The notes: generated by a model not told the origin, from the sequence alone. 64,000 nt of DNA from Pseudomonas sp. KBW05 (GCF_003852405.1 NZ_QAJM01000009.1:361219-425218); one strand, 5' to 3'; positions 9,687 to 20,555 are shown, counted from the first letter of the stretch. Numbers and translations: made by a program.

Positions 9687-11795
9687 TCAGGCAGCTGCTA
9701 CCTGCACCGGAACGCCATTAAGCGCAGCGTTGCCCGACAACTCGTCCAATTGCCGTTCGTCCGTCAAGTCGTTCGCACTCGCCCCCGGCTGCCCGCTGGC
9801 GATGCTCATCTGCACGCCCGGGCGGCCATGGCCCCAGCCGTGGGGCAGGCTGACCACGCCGGGCATCATGTCCAGGCTGGCCAGTACTTCCACCTCGATC
9901 ATACCAATGCGTGAACTCACACGCACCCGCTGGCCATCGCTCAACTGCCGGCTGGACAGGTCATCGGGATGCATCAGCAACTGATGCCGCGGCTTGCCCT
10001 TCACCAATCGGTGATAGTTATGCATCCAGGAATTATTGCTGCGCACATGCCGGCGCCCGATCAACAACAGCTCGTCAGCCACCGGCAGCGGCTGCGCGGC
10101 AAACCGCGCCAGGTCGGCCAGGATCACCGCTGGCGCCGCCTGCACCTTGCCATCTACGGTTTTCAGACGCTGGGCCAGGTTGGCCCTGAGCGGTCCCAGA
10201 TCCACGCCATGGGGGTGATCGGCCAGCATCGCGACGGACAGCTTATGCTCGGACGCATCTCCGTACGCCCCGGCCCGTAGCCCGAAGTCGATCATCTGCG
10301 CCGGCGCCATGGTCGGCTTGAGCGCTGCCCCCGTCTGCGCGGCGAACGCCTGGGCCAAACCGACAAAGATCTCCCAGTCATGCAACGCGCCTTGTGGCTT
10401 GGGCAAGATCGCACGATTGAAACGGGTGACATTGCGCACGGCGAACATATTGAAGGTGGTGTCGTAGTGATCGTTTTCCAGGGCCGAGGTGGACGGCAGG
10501 ATCAAGTCCGCGTAACGCGTGGTCTCGTTGATATAGAGGTCGATGCTGACCATGAACTCCAAGCCATCCAAAGCCTGTTCCAACTGACGACCGTTCGGCG
10601 TGGACAACACGGGGTTTCCGGCAACGGTCACCAGCGCGCGGATTTGCCCTTCGCCTTGCGTCAGCATTTCTTCAGCCAAGGCTGACACCGGCAACTCGCC
10701 GCCATACTCCGGGCGCCCGGAAACCCGGCTCTGCCAGCGGTTGAAATGCCCGCCGCCGGTGGACGCCACCAGGTCCACCGCCGGCGACGTGCACAACGCA
10801 CCGCCGACCCGATCCAGGTTGCCGGTGACCAGGTTGATCAACTGCACCAGCCAATGGCACAACGTGCCGAACGCCTGGGTGGAAACTCCCATGCGCCCGT
10901 AACACACGGCCTTGTCCGCCGCCGCAAAGTCCCGCGCCAACTGGCGGATCTGCTCGGCCGGCACCGCACACAGGCGGCTCATGGCCTCAGCGGTAAACCC
11001 GGCAACGGCGCGTCGCACATCCTCCAGGCCTTCGACGGGCAAGTGACTGGCACGGGTGAGGTTTTCGCTAAACAACGTGTTGAGCACTGCGAACAACAAC
11101 GCCGCATCCCCACCGGGGCGCACGAACACATGCTGGTCGGCCATCGCCGCCGTCTCACTGCGCCGTGGATCGACCACCACCACCTTGCCACCCCGTGCCT
11201 GGATGGCTTTCAGGCGTTTCTCCACATCGGGCACGGTCATGATGCTGCCGTTGGACGCCAGCGGGTTGCCGCCCAGGATCAGCATGAAGTCGGTGTGGTC
11301 GATGTCCGGGATCGGCAATAACAAGCCATGGCCGTACATCAGGTAGCTGGTGAGGTGATGGGGCAACTGGTCCACCGAGGTCGCGGAGAACCGGTTGCGC
11401 GTCTTGAGCTGGCCAAGGAAGTAGTTGCTGTGGGTCATCAGCCCATAGTTGTGCACGCTGGGGTTGCCCTGATAAACCGCCACCGCATTCTGCCCATGCC
11501 GGGCCTGGATGCCTGCCAGCCGTTCGGCTACCAGCGCAAACGCTTCTTCCCACGGGATGGGCCGCCATTCGCTGCCCACGCGCAACATCGGTTGGTGCAG
11601 GCGATCCGGGTCATTCTGGATGTCTTGCAATGCCACGGCCTTGGGGCAGATATGGCCACGGCTGAACGTGTCCAGCGGGTCACCCTTGATCGAGGTGATC
11701 GCCAGGCTGCCGTCGTCGGCGCACGTGGTTTCCAGGGTCAGGCCGCAGATGGCTTCACACAGATGGCAGGCACGGTGATGGAGAGTCTTGGTCAT
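9687..11795 (-). CDS. Molybdopterin-dependent oxidoreductase, single subunit
   Basis: A 702 aa protein of the DMSO reductase superfamily. The N-terminus has an Fe-S motif CHLCEAICGL with a fourth cysteine in HICPKA. The body shows family segments WEEAFALVAERL, LGGNPLASNGS, VVVDPRRSETA and RPGGDAALLFAVLN. The C-terminal molybdopterin dinucleotide-binding domain begins near LLLIGRRHVRSNNSWMHN and includes HPDD and LPHGWGHG. There is no Tat-type signal, so it is probably cytoplasmic. No Fe-S or membrane subunit genes adjoin. I cannot tell its substrate; similar orphan proteins are often annotated as formate dehydrogenase-like or simply oxidoreductase. The Mo-ligand residue is uncertain (segment ATSVDQLPH). 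Confidence 0.88.
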   Translation of the reverse strand: MTKTLHHRACHLCEAICGLTLETTCADDGSLAITSIKGDPLDTFSRGHICPKAVALQDIQNDPDRLHQPMLRVGSEWRPIPWEEAFALVAERLAGIQARHGQNAVAVYQGNPSVHNYGLMTHSNYFLGQLKTRNRFSATSVDQLPHHLTSYLMYGHGLLLPIPDIDHTDFMLILGGNPLASNGSIMTVPDVEKRLKAIQARGGKVVVVDPRRSETAAMADQHVFVRPGGDAALLFAVLNTLFSENLTRASHLPVEGLEDVRRAVAGFTAEAMSRLCAVPAEQIRQLARDFAAADKAVCYGRMGVSTQAFGTLCHWLVQLINLVTGNLDRVGGALCTSPAVDLVASTGGGHFNRWQSRVSGRPEYGGELPVSALAEEMLTQGEGQIRALVTVAGNPVLSTPNGRQLEQALDGLEFMVSIDLYINETTRYADLILPSTSALENDHYDTTFNMFAVRNVTRFNRAILPKPQGALHDWEIFVGLAQAFAAQTGAALKPTMAPAQMIDFGLRAGAYGDASEHKLSVAMLADHPHGVDLGPLRANLAQRLKTVDGKVQAAPAVILADLARFAAQPLPVADELLLIGRRHVRSNNSWMHNYHRLVKGKPRHQLLMHPDDLSSRQLSDGQRVRVSSRIGMIEVEVLASLDMMPGVVSLPHGWGHGRPGVQMSIASGQPGASANDLTDERQLDELSGNAALNGVPVQVAAA

Positions 11796-12227
11796 GGCCA
11801 GTCTCTTTATTAGGGCTTTGATTCAACTATGGGCCGCGACCGGCTGGGGCGCCACCAAGGTTCGTCCTGTGAATCGACGGACATCAGGCCAAGCCATGGG
11901 TAAGCATGAGTAAATGTTTCAGAAATTTCCCATATCGCCGCTGAAACCGACACAACCCGGCCCAGGCCCGCCCCAGCGGATTGCAAAAGGTTGCGGGGCC
12001 AGTGTACAAATGGCTCGCTGCTGTCAGGAATTCGTCTTCAAAAGCGCTCAGGCGCCCTTCTTGAACACCCCTAAAAACGTAGCCCCTATTGGTAAGACGC
12101 GACATTTAATGTCAATATCGCGCCTTCCCCTATTTCGTCGCCCCGTGCGGCTTTCGCCGCAGGTCTCGCCCGTTGTCACAATAAACAAGGCTTTGAGTAT
12201 CTGCGGTCTGTTGCAAAAAGGTAGTTA
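11796..12227. other. Divergent promoter region, oxidoreductase / argF
   Basis: A 432-base gap. The right part carries an ArgR half-site (12089-12104) near argF. Short frames exist on both strands but lack ribosome sites and recognisable sequence. Nothing else stands out. Confidence 0.5.
12089..12104. promoter_or_regulatory. Putative ArgR half-site upstream of argF
   Basis: TT-GGTAAGAC-GCGACA is an exact reverse-strand match to the ArgR half-site TGTCGC-N8-AA. A weak second core (GCGCCT, preceded at the right distance by TG) lies 21 bp downstream. The distance to the argF start is about 125 bp. Repression of argF by ArgR is known in P. aeruginosa. Confidence 0.5.
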
Positions 12228-13151
12228 ATGATGAGCGCAAGGCACTTTCTCTCCCTGATGGATTGCACGCCCGAAGAGCTGGTCAGCGTGATCCGTCGAG
12301 GCATTGAGCTTAAAGACCTGCGTAACCGCGGCGTACTGTTCGAGCCTTTGAAAAACCGCGTGCTCGGGATGATTTTCGAGAAATCCTCGACCCGCACCCG
12401 CGTGTCTTTTGAAGCCGGCATGATCCAACTGGGTGGCCAAGCGATCTTCCTGTCATCGCGCGACACCCAACTGGGCCGTGGCGAGACCGTTGCCGACAGC
12501 GCCATCGTGATGTCGAGCATGCTCGATGCGGTGATGATCCGCACCTTTGCCCACAGTACTGTGACCGAATTTGCCGCCCACTCCCGCGTACCAGTGATCA
12601 ACGGCCTGTCCGACGACCTGCACCCGTGCCAACTGCTGGCCGATATGCAAACCTTCCTTGAGCATCGCGGTTCGATCCAAGGCAAGACCGTGGCCTGGAT
12701 CGGCGACGGCAACAACATGTGCAACAGCTATATAGAAGCGGCGATCCAGTTCGACTTCCAATTGCGCGTTGCCTGCCCGGAAGGCTACGAGCCTGACGCA
12801 CGTTTCCTGGCACAAGCCGGCGACCGCGTCACCGTCGTACGTGACCCGCGCGAAGCGGTACTGGGCGCGCACCTGGTGAGCACCGACGTCTGGACCTCCA
12901 TGGGCCAGGAAGAAGAAACCGCCAAGCGCCTGGCCCTGTTCGCACCGTTCCAGGTGACCCGCGCCCTGCTCGACCTGGCCGCACCGGATGTGCTGTTTAT
13001 GCACTGCCTGCCGGCCCACCGCGGCGAAGAAATCAGCCTGGACCTGTTGGACGACACCCGTTCGGTCGCCTGGGACCAAGCCGAAAACCGCCTGCATGCG
13101 CAAAAGGCCCTGCTCGAATTCCTTGTGCCGCCGTCGTACCACCACGCATGA
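12228..13151 (+). CDS. argF: Ornithine carbamoyltransferase, anabolic
   Basis: About 306 aa enzyme making citrulline from ornithine and carbamoyl phosphate. The carbamoyl-phosphate loop [12 protein letters not shown] is near residue 45, [11 protein letters not shown] in the middle, and the ornithine loop [12 protein letters not shown] near residue 260. The N-terminus ([10 protein letters not shown]) and length match the anabolic ArgF rather than catabolic ArcB. Two tandem ATG codons (12228, 12231) make the exact start ambiguous by one residue. The stop overlaps the next ATG (ATGA). Confidence 0.97.
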   Translation: MMSARHFLSLMDCTPEELVSVIRRGIELKDLRNRGVLFEPLKNRVLGMIFEKSSTRTRVSFEAGMIQLGGQAIFLSSRDTQLGRGETVADSAIVMSSMLDAVMIRTFAHSTVTEFAAHSRVPVINGLSDDLHPCQLLADMQTFLEHRGSIQGKTVAWIGDGNNMCNSYIEAAIQFDFQLRVACPEGYEPDARFLAQAGDRVTVVRDPREAVLGAHLVSTDVWTSMGQEEETAKRLALFAPFQVTRALLDLAAPDVLFMHCLPAHRGEEISLDLLDDTRSVAWDQAENRLHAQKALLEFLVPPSYHHA

Positions 13152-14257
13152 GCCAGCCATTCCTGCTGAACCTGCGCAATCTGGCATGCGGCTATCAAGA
13201 TCAACGGGTGGTGCAGAACCTCAATCTGCACCTCAACGCCGGTGACATCGGCTGTCTGCTGGGCTCTTCGGGCTGCGGCAAGACCACCACCCTGCGGGCA
13301 ATTGCCGGGTTTGAGCCGGTACACGAAGGGGAAATCAGCCTGGCGGGCGAAGTGATCTCCAGCGCCGGTTTCACCCTGGCACCGGAGAAGCGTCGCATCG
13401 GCATGGTGTTCCAGGACTACGCGCTGTTTCCCCACCTCAGCGTGGCGGACAACATCGCCTTCGGCATTCGCAAGCACCCGCAAAAAGACCGCGTGGTCGC
13501 CGAGCTGCTGGAACTGGTCAACCTGAAGAACCTGGGCAAGCGCTTCCCCCACGAGCTTTCCGGCGGCCAGCAACAACGCGTTGCCCTCGCCCGCGCCCTG
13601 GCGCCGGAACCGCAACTGCTGTTGCTGGATGAGCCGTTCTCCAACCTCGACGGCGAACTGCGGCGCAAGCTCAGCCACGAAGTGCGCGACATCCTCAAGG
13701 CGCGCGGCACCAGTGCGATCCTGGTGACCCATGACCAGGAAGAAGCGTTCGCCGTGAGTGATCAGGTCGGCGTCTTCAAGGAAGGCCGCCTGGAGCAATG
13801 GGACACGCCCTACAACCTCTATCACGAACCGCAGACAACCTATGTCGCGAGCTTTATCGGCCAGGGCTATTTCATCCGTGGCCAATTGAGTTCGCCGGAG
13901 TCGGTCAGCACCGAACTGGGCGACCTGCGCGGGAACCGCGCCTACCCTTGGCCAACCGGTGGTGCCGTGGATGTATTGCTGCGCCCCGACGACATCGTCT
14001 ACGCGCCAGACAGCGCGTTGAAAGCGCGGATCGTGGGCAAGACCTTCCTCGGCGCATCGACCCTGTACCGCCTGCAACTGCCGACGGGCGCGCAGCTGGA
14101 GTCGATTTTTCCAAGCCACGCGGACCATCAGGTGGGGGCGGATGTGGGGATTCGGGTGGCGGCTGAACACTTGGTGTTGTTCCAGGCGTTCGGCAGTGTG
14201 GCGGCGCATATTCCTCAATCCGATTCAGGCGTGCGGCGCTACAGCCAAGCCCACTGA
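13148..14257 (+). CDS. ABC transporter ATP-binding protein (FbpC/PotA-like)
   Basis: A 369 aa ATPase. Walker [11 protein letters not shown] is near residue 37, Q-loop in [12 protein letters not shown], signature [15 protein letters not shown], Walker [13 protein letters not shown] and switch His in LVTHDQEE. The region after about residue 240 is a TOBE-like regulatory domain ([14 protein letters not shown]). This layout is typical of ferric iron, polyamine or sulfate importers. No permease or binding-protein gene is next to it, so its partners are unknown. It is translationally coupled to argF by a 4-nt overlap, the order also seen in P. aeruginosa. Confidence 0.9.
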   Translation: MSQPFLLNLRNLACGYQDQRVVQNLNLHLNAGDIGCLLGSSGCGKTTTLRAIAGFEPVHEGEISLAGEVISSAGFTLAPEKRRIGMVFQDYALFPHLSVADNIAFGIRKHPQKDRVVAELLELVNLKNLGKRFPHELSGGQQQRVALARALAPEPQLLLLDEPFSNLDGELRRKLSHEVRDILKARGTSAILVTHDQEEAFAVSDQVGVFKEGRLEQWDTPYNLYHEPQTTYVASFIGQGYFIRGQLSSPESVSTELGDLRGNRAYPWPTGGAVDVLLRPDDIVYAPDSALKARIVGKTFLGASTLYRLQLPTGAQLESIFPSHADHQVGADVGIRVAAEHLVLFQAFGSVAAHIPQSDSGVRRYSQAH

Positions 14258-14274
14258 CAAAACCGGATCAAAAA

Positions 14275-14310
14275 TGTGGGAGCCCGCTCCCACACAAGCC
14301 CGCTCCCACA
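14275..14310. repeat. Collapsed REP doublet
   Basis: Two facing copies of the REP end TGTGGGAGC/GCTCCCACA joined almost directly, followed by a second GCCCGCTCCCACA unit. The central spacer found in the other copies in this window is missing, so this looks like a deleted or rearranged REPIN. Confidence 0.75.
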
Positions 14311-14340
14311 TTGGTTTTGCATTGGCTTCAAAAGCAGGTT

Positions 14341-14811
14341 TCAGGCCCGGCCAATCGGCGCAAATGTGGCCTGGGTATGCTCCGCCAACACCGTCGCCGG
14401 CAGCTCAACCTCCAACCCCCTTCTCCCCGCACTCACAAAAATCGTCGCGAACGGCTGCGCCGTCTCATCGATAAATGTACGCAAGCGCTTCTTCTGCCCC
14501 AGCGGGCTGATCCCGCCCAGCAAGTAACCGGTAGAACGCTGCGCCGCTGCCGGGTCAGCCATTTCAACTTTTTTGACCCCCGCCGCGTGAGCCAGGGCTT
14601 TCAGGTCCAGACTTCCGACGACCGGCACCACCGCCACCAATAATTCGCCCTTCTCACTGCTGGCCAGCAAGGTCTTGAACACCTGCGCCGGATCCAGCGC
14701 CAATTTTTCCGCGGCCTCCAGGCCATACGAAGCAGCCTTGGGATCATGTTCATAACTGTGGATACGATGTTCGGCGCGAACTTTTTTCAACAGGTCCAAT
14801 GCAGGGGTCAT
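14341..14811 (-). CDS. ybaK: YbaK/EbsC-type aminoacyl-tRNA deacylase
   Basis: A 156 aa protein of the YbaK/ProX editing family, which hydrolyses mischarged tRNA (Cys-tRNA(Pro) in E. coli). Typical segments are [46 protein letters not shown] and the C-terminal [13 protein letters not shown]. Start chosen at ATG 14811 because [10 protein letters not shown] matches the family; longer starts add an unrelated leader. It is divergent from glpF. Confidence 0.9.
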   Translation of the reverse strand: MTPALDLLKKVRAEHRIHSYEHDPKAASYGLEAAEKLALDPAQVFKTLLASSEKGELLVAVVPVVGSLDLKALAHAAGVKKVEMADPAAAQRSTGYLLGGISPLGQKKRLRTFIDETAQPFATIFVSAGRRGLEVELPATVLAEHTQATFAPIGRA

Positions 14812-14937
14812 GCTGGCTCCAGGCGTGGCAAACAGATGGCCAATTCTAGGCCAACCCCGCGCAAAACGCTCTACTGCGCACGCTTCGACGTACACACACA
14901 ATGTTACAAGCGTGATCATTCACAAGGTCAATAGTTT

Positions 14938-14961
14938 GAAAGTGACCAATGGTTCACTTTC
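14938..14961. promoter_or_regulatory. Palindrome GAAAGTGA-N8-TCACTTTC
   Basis: Two perfect 8-bp inverted arms separated by CCAATGGT, about 180 bp upstream of glpF. The inner GTGA/TCAC resembles a Crp/Vfr site but the spacer is 8 rather than 6, so the binding protein is unclear. Confidence 0.45.
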
Positions 14962-14995
14962 GACCTTTGACAGCCGTCATTCTTGTCTATATTTT

Positions 14996-15007
14996 TTCGT
15001 TTCCGAA
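14996..15007. promoter_or_regulatory. Putative GlpR operator of glpFK
   Basis: TTCG-TTTC-CGAA inverted repeat, matching the core TTCG-N4-CGAA of the E. coli GlpR operator. It sits about 130 bp before glpF, whose regulator GlpR is encoded in the same cluster. Confidence 0.6.
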
Positions 15008-15137
15008 TACTGTAGGAATGCACCTACAGCACTCGAGCAGTAAGCCGTGTCCGGGATGGGGATCCTTGCCACGGTGAAAATCGCGCAACGCTCCGTTGAG
15101 AGCGTGCGCCAGACAAGAACAACAACTGAGGTTTTCC

Positions 15138-15995
15138 ATGACAACTGCTCTTCAACAGCCTTCACTTTCGAGCCAATGCATGGCCGAATTCCTGGGGACT
15201 GCGCTTCTGATCTTCTTCGGTACAGGATGCGTCGCCGCGCTCAAGGTCGCGGGTGCCAGCTTTGGTTTGTGGGAAATCAGCATTATCTGGGGGGTGGGCG
15301 TCAGCATGGCGATCTACCTGAGCGCCGGCATTTCCGGGGCTCACCTCAACCCGGCGGTAAGTATCGCCCTGTGCATTTTCGCCGACTTCGAAAAGCGCAA
15401 ACTGCCCTTCTACATTCTCGCCCAGGTCGCTGGCGCCTTCTGCTCGGCCGCCCTGGTGTACACCCTCTACAGCAATCTGTTTTTCGATTACGAACAAACC
15501 CATCATATGGTGCGCGGCTCCCAGGCCAGCCTGGAATTGGCGTCGGTGTTCTCCACCTACCCCCATGCGCTGCTGAGCACCGCCCAGGCTTTCCTGGTGG
15601 AAATGGTCATCACCGCGATCCTGATGGGCGTGATCATGGCCCTCACCGATGACAACAACGGCCTGCCGCGCGGCCCGTTGGCCCCACTGCTGATCGGCCT
15701 GCTGATCGCCGTGATCGGTAGCGCCATGGGCCCGCTGACCGGCTTTGCGATGAACCCGGCACGGGATTTCGGGCCCAAGCTGATGACCTTTTTCGCTGGC
15801 TGGGGTGAAATAGCCTTTACTGGCGGCCGCGATATTCCTTACTTCCTGATTCCGGTTTTCGCGCCAATTGTCGGCGCATGCCTGGGTGCTGCGGCCTATC
15901 GCGGGCTGATCGCCCGTCATCTGCCGAGCGCCGCACCTGCTGCAGCAGAAGAAACACCTGACACGGCTGTCAACGGCAAGACCCGTATTTCCTGA
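15138..15995 (+). CDS. glpF: Glycerol uptake facilitator (aquaglyceroporin)
   Basis: A 285 aa inner-membrane channel of the MIP family with six hydrophobic segments. Both pore motifs are present: SGAHLNPAVS near residue 70 and GFAMNPARD near residue 205, the latter with the Asp after NPAR typical of glycerol channels. ATG at 15138 has GAGG upstream; a longer frame adds 14 non-conserved residues. First gene of the glp cluster, next to glpK, with a GlpR-type operator upstream. Confidence 0.96.
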   Translation: MTTALQQPSLSSQCMAEFLGTALLIFFGTGCVAALKVAGASFGLWEISIIWGVGVSMAIYLSAGISGAHLNPAVSIALCIFADFEKRKLPFYILAQVAGAFCSAALVYTLYSNLFFDYEQTHHMVRGSQASLELASVFSTYPHALLSTAQAFLVEMVITAILMGVIMALTDDNNGLPRGPLAPLLIGLLIAVIGSAMGPLTGFAMNPARDFGPKLMTFFAGWGEIAFTGGRDIPYFLIPVFAPIVGACLGAAAYRGLIARHLPSAAPAAAEETPDTAVNGKTRIS

Positions 15996-16040
15996 TAGCG
16001 CCAGCCTGGACGCACCTGCCCTTTTTGCGGCCCAGGCTGA

Positions 16041-17579
<1,539 letters not shown>

Positions 17580-17662
17580 GCCAACGTCAGGTTGTAACTG
17601 GCCGGGAGCCGATTCCTGCGTCATCATGGGCCACTTTTGTATGGCAGCCCAAAGGACGCCCA

Positions 17663-18418
17663 ATGAATCTGCCTCCCCGCCAACAACAAATCCTCGAACT
17701 GGTCCGCGAACGCGGCTACGTCAGTATCGAGGAAATGGCGCAGCTGTTCGTCGTCACCCCGCAAACCATCCGCCGCGATATCAACCAGCTGGCGGACGCC
17801 AATCTGCTGCGCCGCTACCACGGCGGCGCGGCCTATGACTCCAGTGTCGAAAACACCGCGTACGCCATGCGTGCCGACCAGATGCGCGACGAGAAACAGC
17901 GCATCGGCGAAGCCATTGCCGCACAGATCCCCGACCACGCCTCGTTGTTCATCAATATCGGCACCACCACCGAATCCATCGCCCGTGCGTTGCTCAACCA
18001 CAACCACCTGAAAATCATCACCAACAACCTCAACGTCGCCACCATGCTCAGTGCCAAGGACGACTTCGACGTGCTGCTGACCGGCGGCAACGTGCGCCGC
18101 GATGGCGGTGTGGTGGGCCAGGCCAGCGTGGATTTCATCAACCAGTTCAAGGTGGATTTTGCCTTGGTCGGGATCAGCGGCATTGATGAAGATGGCAGCC
18201 TGCTGGACTTTGATTACCAGGAAGTGCGGGTGTCCCAGGCGATCATCGCCAACGCGCGCCAGGTGATCCTGGCGGCGGACTCGAGCAAATTTGGGCGCAA
18301 TGCCATGATTCGCCTGGGGCCGATCAGCCTGGTGGATTGTCTGGTTACGGACCAACAGCCGGTGCCGGCGTTGGTGCAGTTGTTGAATGATCATAAGGTG
18401 CGGCTGGAAGTCGTTTAG
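17663..18418 (+). CDS. glpR: Glycerol-3-phosphate regulon repressor (DeoR family)
   Basis: A 251 aa DeoR-type repressor. N-terminal winged HTH ([36 protein letters not shown]) is followed by an effector domain ([43 protein letters not shown]). It should repress glpFK and glpD in the absence of glycerol 3-phosphate, and matching operator sites are visible upstream of both. It follows glpK by 83 bases and precedes glpD, the conserved Pseudomonas order. Confidence 0.96.
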   Translation: MNLPPRQQQILELVRERGYVSIEEMAQLFVVTPQTIRRDINQLADANLLRRYHGGAAYDSSVENTAYAMRADQMRDEKQRIGEAIAAQIPDHASLFINIGTTTESIARALLNHNHLKIITNNLNVATMLSAKDDFDVLLTGGNVRRDGGVVGQASVDFINQFKVDFALVGISGIDEDGSLLDFDYQEVRVSQAIIANARQVILAADSSKFGRNAMIRLGPISLVDCLVTDQQPVPALVQLLNDHKVRLEVV

Positions 18419-18430
18419 CGCCTGTACCGC

Positions 18431-18520
18431 CGCCTTCGCGGGCAAGCCCGCTCCCACATTCAACCGCATTCCCATGCTGGAACTCGGTCCACTGTGGGAG
18501 CGGGCTTGCTCGCGAAGGCG
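18431..18520. repeat. REP pair in reversed arrangement
   Basis: Two REP units with cores CGCCTTCGCGGGCAAGC (left) and GCTTGCTCGCGAAGGCG (right). Here the GTGGGAG ends face each other across a 34-bp spacer, opposite to the other doublets in this window where GTGGGAG lies outside. Confidence 0.8.
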
Positions 18521-18647
18521 ATCTATCTAGCACCGACCTCCCCAAGCCTGCATCTGGCTCATGTTCACAAATTTTCCTTCTACAGCCCTTCGATGAATTT
18601 TTTCAATCAAAGTCGGGTGGCTGCGCGCGCGTTTATCAGCTACCATT

Positions 18648-18679
18648 TTCGCAAATGAACATTAATGTTCGAATTCCAA
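18648..18679. promoter_or_regulatory. Tandem GlpR-type operators of glpD
   Basis: Two imperfect TTCG-N4-CGAA sites: TTCG-CAAA-TGAA at 18648-18659 and TTCG-AATT-CCAA at 18668-18679. They start exactly 20 bp apart, just upstream of glpD (ATG 18705). Each has one mismatch in the core; flanks such as GAACATT also fit the E. coli operator. Confidence 0.55.
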
Positions 18680-18704
18680 GACGAAAAAATCGCGAGGCCA
18701 GCCG

Positions 18705-20243
18705 ATGAACCCTTCCACCTTGCCTGCTCCACCGCTTGCCGAAGTCTATGACGTCGCCGTAATCGGCGGTGGGATCAATGGCGTCGGCATTGCAGCAGAC
18801 GCAGCCGGGCGCGGTTTGTCGGTGTTCCTTTGCGAAAAGGACGACCTGGCCAGCCACACCTCTTCCGCCAGCAGCAAGCTGATCCACGGCGGCCTGCGCT
18901 ACCTCGAACATTACGAATTCCGCCTGGTGCGCGAAGCCCTCGCCGAACGTGAAGTGCTGCTGGCCAAGGCCCCGCACATCGTCAAGCAGATGCGTTTCGT
19001 GTTGCCGCACCGCCCGCACCTGCGCCCGGCGTGGATGATCCGTGCCGGTCTGTTCCTGTACGACCACCTCGGCAAGCGCGAAAAACTCGCGGGTTCGAAA
19101 AGCCTCAAGTTTGGCGCCGACAGCCCGCTGAAAAGCGAAATCACCAAAGGCTTCGAATACTCCGACTGCTGGGTCGATGACGCCCGCCTCGTGGTGCTGA
19201 ACGCCATGGCCGCCCGTGAAAAAGGCGCACATATCCACACCCAGACCCGTTGCATCAGCGCGCACCGCAGCAAGGGCCTGTGGGAAATGAACATGGAACG
19301 CGCCGACGGCAGCCTGTTCTCGATCCGCGCCCGCGCACTGGTAAACGCCGCAGGCCCGTGGGTCGCCAAGTTCATCAAGGATGACCTCAAGCTGGATTCG
19401 CCCTACGGCATCCGCTTGATCCAGGGCAGCCACCTGATCGTGCCGAAACTCTACGAAGGCGCTCACGCCCACATCCTGCAGAACGAAGACCAGCGCATCG
19501 TCTTCACCATTCCGTACCTGAACCACTTGACTATCATCGGCACCACCGACCGCGAATACACCGGTGACCCGGCGAAAGTGGCAATCACCGAGGGTGAAAC
19601 CGACTACATGCTCAAGGTGGTCAACGCGCACTTCAAGAAGCAACTGAGCCGCGACGACATCGTGCACACCTACTCTGGCGTGCGCCCGCTGTGCAACGAC
19701 GAGTCGGACAACCCGTCGGCCATCACCCGCGACTACACCCTGGCGCTGTCCGGCGGCACGGGCGAGGCGCCGATCCTGTCGGTGTTCGGCGGCAAGCTGA
19801 CCACCTACCGCAAGCTCGCCGAGTCGGCGATGGCGCAACTGGCGCCGTACTTCACGCAGATGCGCCCAAGCTGGACCGCCAAGGCCAGCCTGCCCGGCGG
19901 CGAAGACATGACCACGCCCGAAGCCCTGGCCGAAGCGATTCGCCAGAAGTTCGACTGGGTGCCGAGCGAAATCGCGCGCCGCTGGTCCACCACCTATGGC
20001 AGCCGCACCTGGCGCTTGCTGGAAGGCGTGCAGTCGCTGGCAGACCTGGGCGAGCACCTCGGTGGCGGCCTGTACACCCGCGAAGTCGATTACCTGTGCA
20101 CCGAAGAATGGGCGACCCAGCCCCAGGACGTACTGTGGCGCCGCACCAAGCTCGGCCTGTTCACCACGCCGGAAGAACGGGACAACGTGCAGCGTTATCT
20201 GTCCAAGGTTGAGCGCAATCGCGGCAAGATCGAAGCGGCCTGA
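18705..20243 (+). CDS. glpD: Glycerol-3-phosphate dehydrogenase, aerobic
   Basis: A 512 aa membrane-associated flavoprotein that oxidises glycerol 3-phosphate to dihydroxyacetone phosphate and passes electrons to quinone. FAD-binding VIGGGINGVGIAADAAGRG is near residue 16, followed by SSASSKLIHGGLRYLEHYEF and the conserved IGTTDREYTGDP. Full length. Preceded by tandem GlpR-like sites and followed by its own terminator. Confidence 0.98.
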   Translation: MNPSTLPAPPLAEVYDVAVIGGGINGVGIAADAAGRGLSVFLCEKDDLASHTSSASSKLIHGGLRYLEHYEFRLVREALAEREVLLAKAPHIVKQMRFVLPHRPHLRPAWMIRAGLFLYDHLGKREKLAGSKSLKFGADSPLKSEITKGFEYSDCWVDDARLVVLNAMAAREKGAHIHTQTRCISAHRSKGLWEMNMERADGSLFSIRARALVNAAGPWVAKFIKDDLKLDSPYGIRLIQGSHLIVPKLYEGAHAHILQNEDQRIVFTIPYLNHLTIIGTTDREYTGDPAKVAITEGETDYMLKVVNAHFKKQLSRDDIVHTYSGVRPLCNDESDNPSAITRDYTLALSGGTGEAPILSVFGGKLTTYRKLAESAMAQLAPYFTQMRPSWTAKASLPGGEDMTTPEALAEAIRQKFDWVPSEIARRWSTTYGSRTWRLLEGVQSLADLGEHLGGGLYTREVDYLCTEEWATQPQDVLWRRTKLGLFTTPEERDNVQRYLSKVERNRGKIEAA

Positions 20244-20257
20244 CAGACCGTTCGTAC

Positions 20258-20293
20258 AAAAGCCCCTGCACCGGAAGGTCCAGGGGCTTTTTT
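20258..20293 (+). terminator. glpD terminator
   Basis: AAAAGCCCCTG (20258-20268) pairs with CAGGGGCTTTTTT (20281-20293) around a 12-nt loop. Confidence 0.88.
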
Positions 20294-20306
20294 ATGACTT
20301 CGGCCA

Positions 20307-20351
20307 TTCGGTTTTCCGAACACAACCCCCGCACCCATTCGGTTTGCCGGA
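20307..20351. promoter_or_regulatory. AauR-type upstream activator sites
   Basis: A perfect TTCGG-TTTT-CCGAA at 20307-20320 and a one-mismatch copy TTCGG-TTTG-CCGGA at 20338-20351, starting 31 bp apart (about three helical turns). TTCGG-N4-CCGAA is the motif reported for AauR in P. putida. They lie 77-136 bp upstream of the sigma-54 promoter, a normal enhancer distance. Confidence 0.75.
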
Positions 20352-20397
20352 TCAAATCCAGGAAAATCCGTCGTCACACAAAGTTAATCTCCATATA

Positions 20398-20410
20398 AAT
20401 CATAGAGTTA
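20398..20410 (+). promoter_or_regulatory. Possible IHF site
   Basis: AATCATAGAGTTA fits the IHF pattern WATCAR-N4-TTR with one mismatch. It lies between the activator sites and the -24/-12 promoter, where IHF bending often helps sigma-54 activators. Confidence 0.35.
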
Positions 20411-20427
20411 ACCTTTTATTTAAGGTC

Positions 20428-20443
20428 TGGCACGACTCATGCT
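20428..20443 (+). promoter_or_regulatory. Sigma-54 promoter of aatJ
   Basis: TGGCACG-ACTC-ATGCT matches TGGCACG-N4-TTGCW with a single mismatch and has the required GG-N10-GC. It is about 110 bp upstream of aatJ, whose likely activator AauR is a sigma-54-dependent regulator. Confidence 0.75.
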
Positions 20444-20555
20444 CTACACTCCATGACGATTGCCTGAGACGCCTCAGGAGCCGTCACGGGCATTCGCTGT
20501 ACAAGAGAGCCGTCTAGCCGGCTTCATAAAAAAAACAAATGTCGAGGAAGTATTG

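Larger units (their letters stand above)
14812..15137. other. Divergent regulatory region ybaK / glpF
   Basis: A 326-base gap holding the GlpR-type operator (14996-15007) and a separate 8-bp-arm palindrome (14938-14961), described individually. The centre is AT-rich. No gene is seen. Confidence 0.6.

Noticed and set aside
11884-12228. Short frames on both strands upstream of argF
   Set aside because: They overlap the ArgR site/promoter region and have no support for translation.
12785-14218. 477-codon minus-strand frame opposite argF and the ABC ATPase
   Set aside because: Antisense shadow of two conserved genes.
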